Source: an uncultured Eubacterium sp.
Lineage (GTDB): Bacteria > Bacillota > Clostridia > Lachnospirales > Lachnospiraceae
Direction: 5' to 3'
NCBI GenBank assembly: GCA_900550135.1
Contig: URQO01000042.1
Span: 1-16,334, forward strand
DNA length: 16,334 bases
Part shown: piece by piece, positions 1 through 6,733 of the stretch
Numbering within the stretch: the first letter of the stretch is position 1
Layout of the letters: every line of letters begins with the position of its first letter
Made by a program: the position numbers and the translations under genes
Notes under the pieces: generated by a model
Databases searched by the model: none
What the model saw: the letters and a program-made list of their open reading frames with translations, nothing else
Told to the model about the DNA's origin: nothing

Positions 1-50
1 GGCGACCACCGAGATCTACACTCTTTCCCTACACGACGCTCTTCCGATCT
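1..50 (+). other. Illumina P5 / TruSeq universal adapter remnant (artefact)
   Basis: The first 50 bases match the last 50 bases of the 58-base Illumina universal P5 adapter, ending in the familiar GCTCTTCCGATCT. The genomic sequence starts directly after it at base 51, where an open RecU reading frame is already running. This is untrimmed library adapter fused to a contig end, not organism DNA. Its much higher GC content than the rest of the window fits that reading. Bases 1-50 should be masked before any search or submission. Confidence 0.98.
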
Positions 51-51
51 G

Positions 52-594
52 GGTACATGGTCAGGCAGAGGTCTTAGAGGTTCTACTTTAGAAGACATGA
101 TAAATATGACAAACGAAAATTATAGAACAAAGAATCTTGCCCTTATTCAAAAGATTCCAACACCAATTACTCCGGTAAAAATCAATCAACAGACAAGACA
201 TATTACTTTAGCCTATTTTGAAAAGCAAAGTACAGTTGACTATATTGGAACAGTTCAGGGAATCCCTGTATGTTTTGATGCAAAAGAATGTGCTGTAGAT
301 ACTTTTCCTATGATGAATATTCATGAACATCAGGTAAAGTTTATGGACGATTTTGAAAAACAGGGGGGCATTTCATTTATAATATTATATTTTACTCATA
401 GAAATGAAATATTTTATCTGCCATTTAAGGATATAAAAAAATTTTATGACAGAAGCATAAACGGTGGCAGGAAAAGTTTTAAATACAATGAGTTAAATCA
501 GGATTACATATTAAAAAGCGCACCTGGTGCAATGATTCACTTTTTGGAGGGAATAAAAAAAGATTTGTCTGAAAGAGACTTGACAGAAAATTAA
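52..594 (+). CDS. recU: Holliday junction resolvase RecU, 5'-partial
   Basis: RecU is the Firmicutes resolvase that cuts four-way junctions during recombinational repair and chromosome segregation. The frame is open from base 52, right after the adapter, and reads GTWSGRGLRGSTLED before the first ATG at 97. That segment is the conserved RecU N-terminal region, so the ATG at 97 is internal and the true start is lost with the contig end. Numbered from the ATG at 97, the nuclease core shows D48 (in TVDY) and D61-A-K63 (in FDAKE). These align with the B. subtilis metal ligands D88, E101 and K103, with Asp replacing the usual Glu at the second position. About 180 codons remain of a family near 200 residues. 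The stop at 592-594 lies 70 bases before hisZ. In B. subtilis recU neighbours a penicillin-binding protein gene on its upstream side, which is not visible here. Identity is firm; activity of this truncated copy cannot be judged. Confidence 0.92.
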   Translation, partial: GTWSGRGLRGSTLEDMINMTNENYRTKNLALIQKIPTPITPVKINQQTRHITLAYFEKQSTVDYIGTVQGIPVCFDAKECAVDTFPMMNIHEHQVKFMDDFEKQGGISFIILYFTHRNEIFYLPFKDIKKFYDRSINGGRKSFKYNELNQDYILKSAPGAMIHFLEGIKKDLSERDLTEN

Positions 595-608
595 TTATAA
601 GATAAACT
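580..608 (+). promoter_or_regulatory. candidate sigma-A promoter of the his operon
   Basis: A perfect -35 hexamer TTGACA lies at 580-585 and is followed after exactly 17 bases by TAAACT at 603-608, a 4/6 match to TATAAT. Transcription would start near base 615, inside the palindrome at 613-629, leaving a leader of about 50 bases before hisZ. The -35 lies in the last codons of recU, so it could be coincidental coding sequence. Nothing else in the 70-base gap looks more like a promoter. Confidence 0.45.
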
Positions 609-612
609 ATTC

Positions 613-629
613 TTCGTTACGGTAACGAA
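613..629. promoter_or_regulatory. 17-bp perfect palindrome, candidate operator upstream of hisZ
   Basis: TTCGTTAC-G-GTAACGAA is a perfect inverted repeat with 8-base arms and a single central base. It overlaps the predicted transcription start of the his operon. The one-base centre makes it a poor RNA hairpin but a typical repressor half-site geometry. It also overlaps a possible RNA stem, TACGGTAA (618-625) pairing with TTACCGTA (638-645) across a 12-base loop. A histidine-responsive repressor such as the TrpR-like HisR/YerC family is one conceivable partner, but the sequence itself does not identify the factor. Confidence 0.5.
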
Positions 630-664
630 TTACCACTTTACCGTATTAAAGCATTGGAGGAAAC

Positions 665-1864
665 ATGAATAAGGTATTACTACATACACCTGTAGGTGTA
701 AGAGACATATACGGCAGAGAATGTGCTGTAAAACTAACTATAGAAAACAATATTAACAATATATTTAATATATATGGATATCATAATATTCAGACACCAA
801 CCTTTGAATTTTTTGATATTTTTAGCAAAGAAAGAGGTTCAGTACCATCAAAAAATTTATATAAGTTTTTTGACAGAGAAGGTGAAACATTGGTTTTAAG
901 ACCTGATATTACACCGTCGATTGCAAGGCTTGTAGCAAAGTATTACATGGATACTAACGTTCCAATTAAACTTTGCTATAATGCAAATACATACATTAAT
1001 ACATCAGAACTTCAGGGAAAGTTAAAAGAAAACACCCAACTTGGATGCGAGCTTATAAATGACGATTCAATTGAGGCTGATGCAGAAATTATTGCCCTTT
1101 TAGTTGAATCTTTAAAGGCATCAGGATTGGAAGAATTTTTAGTTGAAATTGGACATGTTAATTTTTATAAAGGATTAATTGAGGAAAGTGGTCTTGATGA
1201 AGAGGCAGAATTTAATCTTCGCGAGATGATTATAAACAAAAATGATTTTGGTGTAGAAGAAATTCTAAACGAAAATATTGTAGTTGGTGAAGTAAAAGAA
1301 GCAATGTTGAAACTTCCGGAATTGTTTGGCTCTGTTGAAGTATTGGCAACTGCAAAACAGGTTACATCTAACAAAAAGGCTTTAGATGCTATAAGAAGAC
1401 TTGAAAAATTATATGCTATTTTAGAAGAATATGGTGTAAGCAAGTATATTAGTTTTGATTTGGCTTCCCTTAGCAATTATGGATACTACACAGGTATTAT
1501 TTTTAAAGGTTTTACATATGGAACAGGTGAACAGATTGCAGCCGGTGGAAGATATAACAAATTACTTTCTCAATTTGGAAAAGACAGTGCGGCTGTAGGA
1601 TTTGCCATTTATATGGATCAGATTATGATAGCCCACAATGGTAAAAATGAAAAAACAGATTATGAATATGAAGTTGTAGTTTATGATCCAAAACATAGAA
1701 AAAAGGCATTTTCATATGCTAAAGAATTGAGAGATAAAGGTATCAAAACAGAATTAATACTTAAAAACAAAAACATTGAAATAGATGAATACAGAAAAAT
1801 GAAATTAAATGATGGAGCCTCAAAAGTTACATATATAACGGATGATGGAACTGTTGTTTTATAG
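665..1864 (+). CDS. hisZ: ATP phosphoribosyltransferase regulatory subunit HisZ
   Basis: HisZ is a catalytically dead paralogue of histidyl-tRNA synthetase. It pairs with the short form of HisG in the cytoplasm to make the active, histidine-inhibited ATP phosphoribosyltransferase, the first step of histidine synthesis. The class II synthetase fold is visible: the motif 2 region RPDITPSIARLVAKYY at about 79-94, KENTQLGCELI at 121-131, the histidine-binding-like GYYTGIIFKGF near 270-285, and the motif 3-like GGRYNKLLSQFG with AVGFA near 300-316. A C-terminal segment of about 70 residues follows. At 399 residues it matches the longer HisZ proteins and lacks a full anticodon-binding domain, which separates it from HisS. 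The ATG follows GGAGG at 656-660. hisG begins 9 bases after its stop, as expected for obligate partners. It is the first gene of the operon. Confidence 0.93.
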   Translation: MNKVLLHTPVGVRDIYGRECAVKLTIENNINNIFNIYGYHNIQTPTFEFFDIFSKERGSVPSKNLYKFFDREGETLVLRPDITPSIARLVAKYYMDTNVPIKLCYNANTYINTSELQGKLKENTQLGCELINDDSIEADAEIIALLVESLKASGLEEFLVEIGHVNFYKGLIEESGLDEEAEFNLREMIINKNDFGVEEILNENIVVGEVKEAMLKLPELFGSVEVLATAKQVTSNKKALDAIRRLEKLYAILEEYGVSKYISFDLASLSNYGYYTGIIFKGFTYGTGEQIAAGGRYNKLLSQFGKDSAAVGFAIYMDQIMIAHNGKNEKTDYEYEVVVYDPKHRKKAFSYAKELRDKGIKTELILKNKNIEIDEYRKMKLNDGASKVTYITDDGTVVL

Positions 1865-1873
1865 GAGAAAATT

Positions 1874-2509
1874 ATGAGATATTTAACATTTGCCCTTGCA
1901 AAGGGCAGACTTGCAAAAACAGCAATGGAAATGTTTGAAAAAATAGGCATTAAATGTGAAGAAATGAAGGACAAAAACACAAGAAAACTTATTTTTGTTA
2001 ATGAAGATTTAAAGTTAAAATTTTTCCTGGCAAAAGCAAGTGATGTGCCAACATATGTAGAATATGGTGCTGCTGATATTGGTATTGTTGGAAAAGATAC
2101 TATTTTAGAAGAAGACAGAAAGTTATATGAAGTTTTAGACCTTGGATTTGGAAAATGCAAAATGTGTGTATGTGGTCCAAAGTCAGCAAAGGAACTTCTT
2201 AACAATCATAGTATGATAAGAGTAGCATCAAAGTACACAAAGATTGCAAAAGATTATTTTTACAATAAAAAACATCAGACTGTTGAAATTATAAAGTTAA
2301 ACGGCTCAGTGGAACTTGCTCCAATTGTTGGTTTATCAGAAGTAATCGTAGATATTGTAGAAACAGGTACAACATTAAAGGAAAATGGTCTTGATGTGTT
2401 AGAAGAAGTTTGTCCACTTTCAGCTAGAATGGTTGTAAATCAGGTTAGCATGAAAATGGAAGATGAAAGAATCAGACAGATTATTGCAGATTTAAAAAAA
2501 GTTATATAA
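1874..2509 (+). CDS. hisG: ATP phosphoribosyltransferase catalytic subunit, short form
   Basis: HisG joins ATP and PRPP to give phosphoribosyl-ATP, the committed step of histidine synthesis. At 211 residues it is the short form, which lacks the C-terminal regulatory ACT-like domain and needs HisZ. Visible signatures are the N-terminal FALAKGRL (about 6-13), the periplasmic-binding-like core AADIGIVGKD (66-75), and the PRPP-binding stretch VDIVETGTTLKENGL (159-173). The start is preceded by AGGAGA at about 1863-1868, overlapping the hisZ stop, so translation is probably coupled. A 106-base gap separates it from hisD, the largest inside the operon, and that gap holds its own candidate promoter and dyad. 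Confidence 0.95.
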   Translation: MRYLTFALAKGRLAKTAMEMFEKIGIKCEEMKDKNTRKLIFVNEDLKLKFFLAKASDVPTYVEYGAADIGIVGKDTILEEDRKLYEVLDLGFGKCKMCVCGPKSAKELLNNHSMIRVASKYTKIAKDYFYNKKHQTVEIIKLNGSVELAPIVGLSEVIVDIVETGTTLKENGLDVLEEVCPLSARMVVNQVSMKMEDERIRQIIADLKKVI

Positions 2510-2534
2510 TAATCTTATTTAAATCAAATTTAGA

Positions 2535-2580
2535 CTATTAACTCAATAAATAATCAGAGTATATTGATTGTTGTTAATAG
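2535..2580. promoter_or_regulatory. imperfect 14-bp dyad between hisG and hisD
   Basis: CTATTAAC (2535-2542) is repeated inverted as GTTAATAG (2573-2580), and immediately inside it TCAATA (2543-2548) is mirrored by TATTGA (2562-2567). The result is 14 paired positions, with a five-base bulge on the right side and a 13-base loop. The stem is almost all A-T. It could be a weak RNA hairpin that separates hisZG from hisDB mRNA, or a DNA operator, because its right arm covers the -35 of the candidate promoter at 2564-2593. Confidence 0.4.
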
Positions 2581-2593
2581 AATGATTTATAAT
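2564..2593 (+). promoter_or_regulatory. candidate internal promoter before hisD
   Basis: TTGATT at 2564-2569 and a perfect TATAAT at 2588-2593 are separated by 18 bases. The predicted start near base 2600 sits just before the hisD ribosome site (GAAAGGA, 2601-2607), so the leader would be very short. It could supply hisD-hisB-hisIE separately from hisZG. AT-rich sequence yields such matches by chance, so this is only suggestive. Confidence 0.35.
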
Positions 2594-2615
2594 TTGCTTA
2601 GAAAGGAATAACGTT

Positions 2616-3911
2616 ATGAGAATTGTAAAATTAACAGAAGATTCAAGGAAAAATATTTTAGAAGATTTACTTAAAAGAAGTCCAAACAACTATGATTCAT
2701 ACGCAGGAAGTGTAAATGAAATTCTTGCCAATGTAAAAGAAAATAAAGATAAAGCAATTTTTGAGTATACAAAGAAATTTGATGGTGCAGATATAAATGA
2801 GTCAAATATTCTTGTTACAAAAGAAGAAATACAGGAAGCTTATGATAATTTAGAAAACAAAGAGCTTGTAGATATTATAAAAAAATCTTTAAATAACATA
2901 AAAGTTTACCATGAAAAGCAAAAACAATATAGCTGGTTTGATTCAAAAGAGGATGGTTCTTTACTTGGTCAGAAAGTTACACCAATTGCAAAAGTTGGTG
3001 TTTATGTACCGGGTGGAAAGGCTGCATATCCTTCATCTGTATTAATGAACGTTATTCCTGCAAAAGTTGCCGGTGTTGAAGAAATAGTTATGGTTACACC
3101 ACCGGGAAAAGATGGAAAAGTAAATCCAAATACGTTGATTGCTGCCAACGAAGCAGGGGTTGACAAGATTTACAAAGTAGGTGGTGCTCAGGCTATTGGA
3201 GCATTGGCATATGGAACAGAGTCAATTAATAAAGTAGATAAAATTGTTGGTCCCGGCAATATTTTTGTTGCCCTTGCAAAGAAGGCAGTATTTGGATTTG
3301 TAAGTATTGATTCCATTGCAGGACCTAGTGAAATATTAGTTTTGGCAGATGAAACAGCAAATCCTAAATATGTTGCTGCTGATTTGTTGTCTCAGGCAGA
3401 ACATGATGAACTTGCATCAGCCATTCTTGTTACAACAAGTGAAGATTTGGCTAACGAAGTTTCAAACTGGATAGACACGTTTGTAAATGAATTATCAAGA
3501 ACAGATATAATGAAAAAGTCATTGGAAAATTATGGTTATATTTTAGTTGCTGATTCTATGAAAGATGCAATAGATGCAACAAATGAAATAGCATCAGAAC
3601 ATTTGGAAATCTTAACAAAAAATCCATTTGATACAATGACACGTATAAAAAATGCAGGAGCTATTTTCCTTGGAGAGTACAGTAGTGAACCACTTGGCGA
3701 CTATTTTGCAGGGCCAAATCATGTACTTCCTACAAATGGTACTGCCAAATTTTTCTCACCACTAAGCGTTGATGATTTTATTAAGAAATCAAGTATTATC
3801 TCATTTTCAAGAGAAGCATTACAGCCTATGAGTGAAGATATTCAAAAATTTGCAAAAGCAGAAGGTTTGACAGCTCATGCAAATTCAATTAAAGTAAGAT
3901 TTGAAGATTAA
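2616..3911 (+). CDS. hisD: histidinol dehydrogenase HisD
   Basis: HisD performs the last two steps of histidine synthesis, oxidising L-histidinol through histidinal to L-histidine with two NAD+, using a bound Zn2+. The catalytic Glu-His pair is E328-H329 in SEHLE. The zinc and substrate ligands known from the E. coli enzyme have clear counterparts: Q260 and H263 (SQAEHDE), D362 (LGDYFAG) and H421 (LTAHANS). The signature VPGGKAAYPSSVLMN and the stretch IAGPSEILVLAD are also present. At 431 residues it is full length. The ATG follows GAAAGGA at 2601-2607. hisB starts 20 bases downstream, so the two are cotranscribed. Confidence 0.97.
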   Translation: MRIVKLTEDSRKNILEDLLKRSPNNYDSYAGSVNEILANVKENKDKAIFEYTKKFDGADINESNILVTKEEIQEAYDNLENKELVDIIKKSLNNIKVYHEKQKQYSWFDSKEDGSLLGQKVTPIAKVGVYVPGGKAAYPSSVLMNVIPAKVAGVEEIVMVTPPGKDGKVNPNTLIAANEAGVDKIYKVGGAQAIGALAYGTESINKVDKIVGPGNIFVALAKKAVFGFVSIDSIAGPSEILVLADETANPKYVAADLLSQAEHDELASAILVTTSEDLANEVSNWIDTFVNELSRTDIMKKSLENYGYILVADSMKDAIDATNEIASEHLEILTKNPFDTMTRIKNAGAIFLGEYSSEPLGDYFAGPNHVLPTNGTAKFFSPLSVDDFIKKSSIISFSREALQPMSEDIQKFAKAEGLTAHANSIKVRFED

Positions 3912-3931
3912 TAAACGGAAAGGATACTGAT

Positions 3932-4519
3932 ATGGGTAGAGTTGGCGAGTGTGTTAGAAATACTTCAGAAACACAAATTCAAGTTACAATAGATTTGGAT
4001 GGAACAGGAAAGTCAGAGGTAAGTACAGGTATCGGATTTTTTGACCATATGCTTATAAGTTTTGCAAAGCATGGACTGTTTGATTTGACAGTAAAGGTTA
4101 CAGGAGACTTGTATGTGGACTGTCATCATACAATTGAGGATACAGGTATTGCATTAGGAGTTGCCATTAGAAAGGCTCTTGGTGATAAAAAGTCAATTAG
4201 GCGTTATGGACATGTGATTTTACCAATGGATGAATCTCTTGTACTATGTGCTCTTGATTTGTCCGGAAGACCATATTTAGTATTTAATGTCGATTTTACA
4301 ACAGATAGAGTTGGTTATTTTGATACAGAAATGGTCAAAGAGTTTTTCCATGCCATTACTTATGCAGTTGGTATGAATTTGCATATAAAAATCCTTGAAT
4401 CAGGTAACAATCACCATATGATTGAGGGAATTTTTAAGGCTTTTTCCAAAGCTTTAGACCAGGCTACATTATTTGATGAAAGAATAACAGATGTATTATC
4501 AACGAAAGGAACGTTATAA
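3932..4519 (+). CDS. hisB: imidazoleglycerol-phosphate dehydratase HisB
   Basis: HisB removes water from imidazoleglycerol phosphate to give imidazoleacetol phosphate, using a di-manganese site. The duplicated metal-binding signatures are intact: GFFDHM with H39, DCHHTIED with H65/H66 (63-70), KEFFHAITYA with H140, and GNNHHMIEG with H161/H162. At 195 residues it is the monofunctional form, without the N-terminal histidinol phosphatase domain found in enterobacterial HisB, so the phosphatase step must come from another gene. The ATG follows AAAGGA near 3917-3922. Its stop TAA shares one base with the start of the next gene, indicating translational coupling. Confidence 0.97.
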   Translation: MGRVGECVRNTSETQIQVTIDLDGTGKSEVSTGIGFFDHMLISFAKHGLFDLTVKVTGDLYVDCHHTIEDTGIALGVAIRKALGDKKSIRRYGHVILPMDESLVLCALDLSGRPYLVFNVDFTTDRVGYFDTEMVKEFFHAITYAVGMNLHIKILESGNNHHMIEGIFKAFSKALDQATLFDERITDVLSTKGTL

Positions 4520-5736
4520 TGAAATATTTAAATATAATTCCAACAATATATTTATATAATGGAAAAGCTGTAAATAAAGATACAAAGGAAGTAATAGGTG
4601 ATGCTGTTTCTTTTGCCTTGTCATATGACAATAATGGTGCAGATGAACTTTTGATTTTTGATATCTCAACTACAGACAGGGAACATGAGGCAAATATCAG
4701 TACAATGATAAATATTGCTGATACAGTAGACATTCCAATGATTGTTGGTGGCAATGTTTCCCGTCTTGAAGATGTAAAAAAATATATTTATACAGGTGCA
4801 AAGAAGGCTATCTTAAATGTAAAAGAAAATCTTCAGGTATTAGATGAGGCAACTAAAAGATTTGGCAGTGAAAATCTTGCTATCATAACAGATGAAGATG
4901 TGCCAAAAGATATAGATGAAAAAGTATCATTGGTTATTACTTCAAACAAAAGTCTTAAAACAGACAATGATATTTTGTTTATTGGAAACAGTGATGACTA
5001 TAATAAATTCAAAAATCAGTACGGTTTAACAACTATTGATTTTAATGCTGACTTTGATTTTATGTCATATAAAAATAAATTAAAAGAAAATAATATTAAA
5101 GTAAATGTTTTTGAAAGTACATTGGATTTTGATAGTTTTAAGCTAAATTCTGATGACATGATACCTGTTGTTGTACAGGATTACAAAACAAATAAAGTGT
5201 TAATGGTTGCATATATGAATGAAGAAGCTTTTAACAATACTATTGCAACAGGAAAGATGACATATTACAGCCGTAGCAGAAATGAACTCTGGATAAAAGG
5301 AGAAACATCAGGTCATTTTCAGTATGTTAAGGAACTGTACGCAGATTGTGATAAAGATACTCTTCTTGCAAAAGTTCGTCAGGTTGGAGTGCCATGTCAT
5401 ACAGGAGCTGATACATGCTTTTTCAACGAACTTGTAAAAAAAGAATATGACAATACCAATCCTATGAATGTATTTGAGGATGTATTTAATGTTATTTTAG
5501 ATAGAAAGGAGCATCCAAAGGAAGGCTCATATACAAACTATCTGTTTGACAAAGGTATTGATAAAATCCTAAAGAAAGTAGGAGAAGAAGCAACTGAAAT
5601 TGTAATTGCTGCTAAAAATCCTGATCCACAGGAAGTAAAATATGAAATATCTGATTTCCTATATCATGTTATGGTTCTTATGGCAGAACGTGGTGTAACA
5701 TGGAGCGAAATCACAAAAGAACTGTCCAGAAGATAA
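4519..5736 (+). CDS. hisIE: HisF-like pseudo-barrel fused to HisI-HisE (bifunctional HisIE)
   Basis: The C-terminal half is a complete bifunctional enzyme. HisI (about 210-305; phosphoribosyl-AMP cyclohydrolase) shows ADCDKDTL, CHTG and CFF with zinc cysteines C277, C293 and C300. HisE (about 315-405; phosphoribosyl-ATP pyrophosphatase) shows GSYTNYLF, KKVGEEATE and EISDFLYH. They perform steps 2 and 3 of histidine synthesis. The first roughly 200 residues look like the front half of HisF: IIPTIYLYNGKAV, GADELLIFDIS, VGGNVSRLED, RFGSENLAIITD. The HisF catalytic Asp11 is Tyr11 here, the first phosphate loop GGG is GGN, and the second SGG phosphate loop is not recognisable. The Asp130 counterpart appears to survive as D125. 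The extension is therefore probably not a cyclase. To my recollection, related Clostridia have similar long HisIE proteins. The start overlaps the hisB stop by one base and uses GAAAGGA at 4504-4510. Confidence 0.93.
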   Translation: MKYLNIIPTIYLYNGKAVNKDTKEVIGDAVSFALSYDNNGADELLIFDISTTDREHEANISTMINIADTVDIPMIVGGNVSRLEDVKKYIYTGAKKAILNVKENLQVLDEATKRFGSENLAIITDEDVPKDIDEKVSLVITSNKSLKTDNDILFIGNSDDYNKFKNQYGLTTIDFNADFDFMSYKNKLKENNIKVNVFESTLDFDSFKLNSDDMIPVVVQDYKTNKVLMVAYMNEEAFNNTIATGKMTYYSRSRNELWIKGETSGHFQYVKELYADCDKDTLLAKVRQVGVPCHTGADTCFFNELVKKEYDNTNPMNVFEDVFNVILDRKEHPKEGSYTNYLFDKGIDKILKKVGEEATEIVIAAKNPDPQEVKYEISDFLYHVMVLMAERGVTWSEITKELSRR

Positions 5737-5792
5737 ATGGAAAATATAGCACAATAAAATACAGATAAATAAGATTAAGTTTAAACAAATAT

Positions 5793-5836
5793 AAAGCTGT
5801 AGTTAATACACATAAGGTTATTAATTACAGCTTTTT
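5793..5836. terminator. strong intrinsic terminator, probably bidirectional
   Basis: AAAGCTGTAGTTAATA (5793-5808) pairs with TATTAATTACAGCTTT (5819-5834) as a 16-bp stem with one G-U pair and a 10-base loop, followed by a T-run (5832-5836, then CTAT). It lies 57 bases after the hisIE stop and 39 bases beyond the stop of the convergent minus-strand gene. On the minus strand the stem is followed by a weaker U-rich tail, so it may serve both transcripts. It is the only convincing terminator in the window. Confidence 0.9.
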
Positions 5837-5872
5837 CTATATTGATTTTAAATTAAAAAATAGTCAAGATTT

Positions 5873-6544
5873 TTATTTTGAAAAAATCAGTCTTTTGTTT
5901 TTGTTTTCTTTTATAAGTTTTACATAATCATTTATTGAATTTAAAGGATATTCGGTGGCTATACCGGAAAAAATCACATCATGATGATGACTGTCTGATC
6001 CAGCTGTAGCAGGAAGATTATATTTTTTCGCGTACAAATATGCCTGACGGTTTTCTTCGTCATAGTTGCATGCATTGTAAACTTCTACACCATGAACATA
6101 TTTTGGAAAAAGTCTGATTTTTGGAATATATGGTCTATTCCTGAAAGGGTGGGCGTGAATAACAATACCACCTGCCGCATCTACCATTTCGTATTGTTCT
6201 TTAATATTGCAATACTGGATTTCAGGGTGATTAAGTAACCAGTTTTTGTCTAAACCATATATAAGAAAATCCTGCCCGTCAAAAGTTTCTTCCCATCCAA
6301 AAAACACCTTTAATCCAATATCATCACCAACAGCTTTTGCCTGTTCATATCCATAACAAAAATCAGCTATTCTGTCATCCCAAGGTTTTTGCTTAGAAAC
6401 AGCAGTATTTCCTCTAAAAAAATGGTCCGTAATAATAATGCCGTCATAACCTTTTTTATAAAATTCTATAGCCAGAGTTCTGCCTGAAGTGGTAGCACAG
6501 GCACTGCCATATTTTGTATGAAGATGGGTTTCGTATTTGTACAT
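5873..6544 (-). CDS. PHP-domain metallophosphoesterase
   Basis: This is a 223-residue PHP (polymerase and histidinol phosphatase) protein, a distorted TIM barrel that hydrolyses phosphoesters at a tri-metal site. All expected ligand motifs are present: H7-x-H9 (THLHT), D40-H41 (ITDHF), E85/E86 (GWEET), H130-x-H132 (IHAHPF), E154 (GVEVYN), and D184 with H186 (GSDSHHH). The substrate cannot be read from sequence. It is shorter than typical HisJ/HisK histidinol phosphatases (about 260-280 residues) and resembles generic PHP hydrolases. However, it sits convergent to a histidine operon that lacks its phosphatase gene, so that role is possible. The start is supported by AGGAG on the minus strand a few bases upstream. 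A minus-strand TATAAT at 6614-6619 may be its promoter. Confidence 0.88.
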   Translation of the reverse strand: MYKYETHLHTKYGSACATTSGRTLAIEFYKKGYDGIIITDHFFRGNTAVSKQKPWDDRIADFCYGYEQAKAVGDDIGLKVFFGWEETFDGQDFLIYGLDKNWLLNHPEIQYCNIKEQYEMVDAAGGIVIHAHPFRNRPYIPKIRLFPKYVHGVEVYNACNYDEENRQAYLYAKKYNLPATAGSDSHHHDVIFSGIATEYPLNSINDYVKLIKENKNKRLIFSK

Positions 6545-6613
6545 TTTATATCTCCTAATCTAATTTTAATTAAAAAACATTCAGTTATATTTGTAAAAAA
6601 TAAATAGAAAATC

Positions 6614-6651
6614 ATTATACATAACAAATGTATTAAAGAAAGCACATTTGT
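6614..6651 (-). promoter_or_regulatory. candidate promoter and dyad for the PHP gene
   Basis: On the minus strand a perfect -10 TATAAT (6614-6619) is preceded by TG. Its -35 region is poor. The inverted repeat ACAAATG (6624-6630) / CATTTGT (6645-6651), arms of seven bases with a 14-base gap, covers the spacer and -35 area, where an activator or repressor could act. The promoter would give a leader of about 65 bases before the start codon. Confidence 0.35.
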
Positions 6652-6704
6652 GTATGGTTACGTAAAAAATTAAGAAAAAATTACATTTTGTAACAAGCTA
6701 TTTA

Positions 6705-6733
6705 TTGTAAAAAAAACTTATATATAGTATTAT
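6705..6733 (+). promoter_or_regulatory. candidate promoter for the radical SAM operon
   Basis: TTGTAA at 6705-6710 and TATTAT at 6728-6733 are exactly 17 bases apart. A-tracts at 6664-6669 and 6675-6680, one helical turn apart, lie just upstream and could act like an UP element or bend the DNA. The leader would be about 140 bases and contains the weak hairpin at 6755-6778. A nearer alternative is TTGATT/CATAAT at 6828-6858. Confidence 0.35.

Noticed and set aside
595..664. T-box or other riboswitch before hisZ
   Set aside because: The gap is only 70 bases, has no T-box sequence, and is too short for specifier and antiterminator stems.
1681..2205. 174-codon open frame on the minus strand across the hisZ-hisG junction
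   Set aside because: It lies antisense to two well-identified genes, shows no recognisable domain, and is rich in Ser/Phe/Ile, as expected from the reverse of AT-rich coding DNA.
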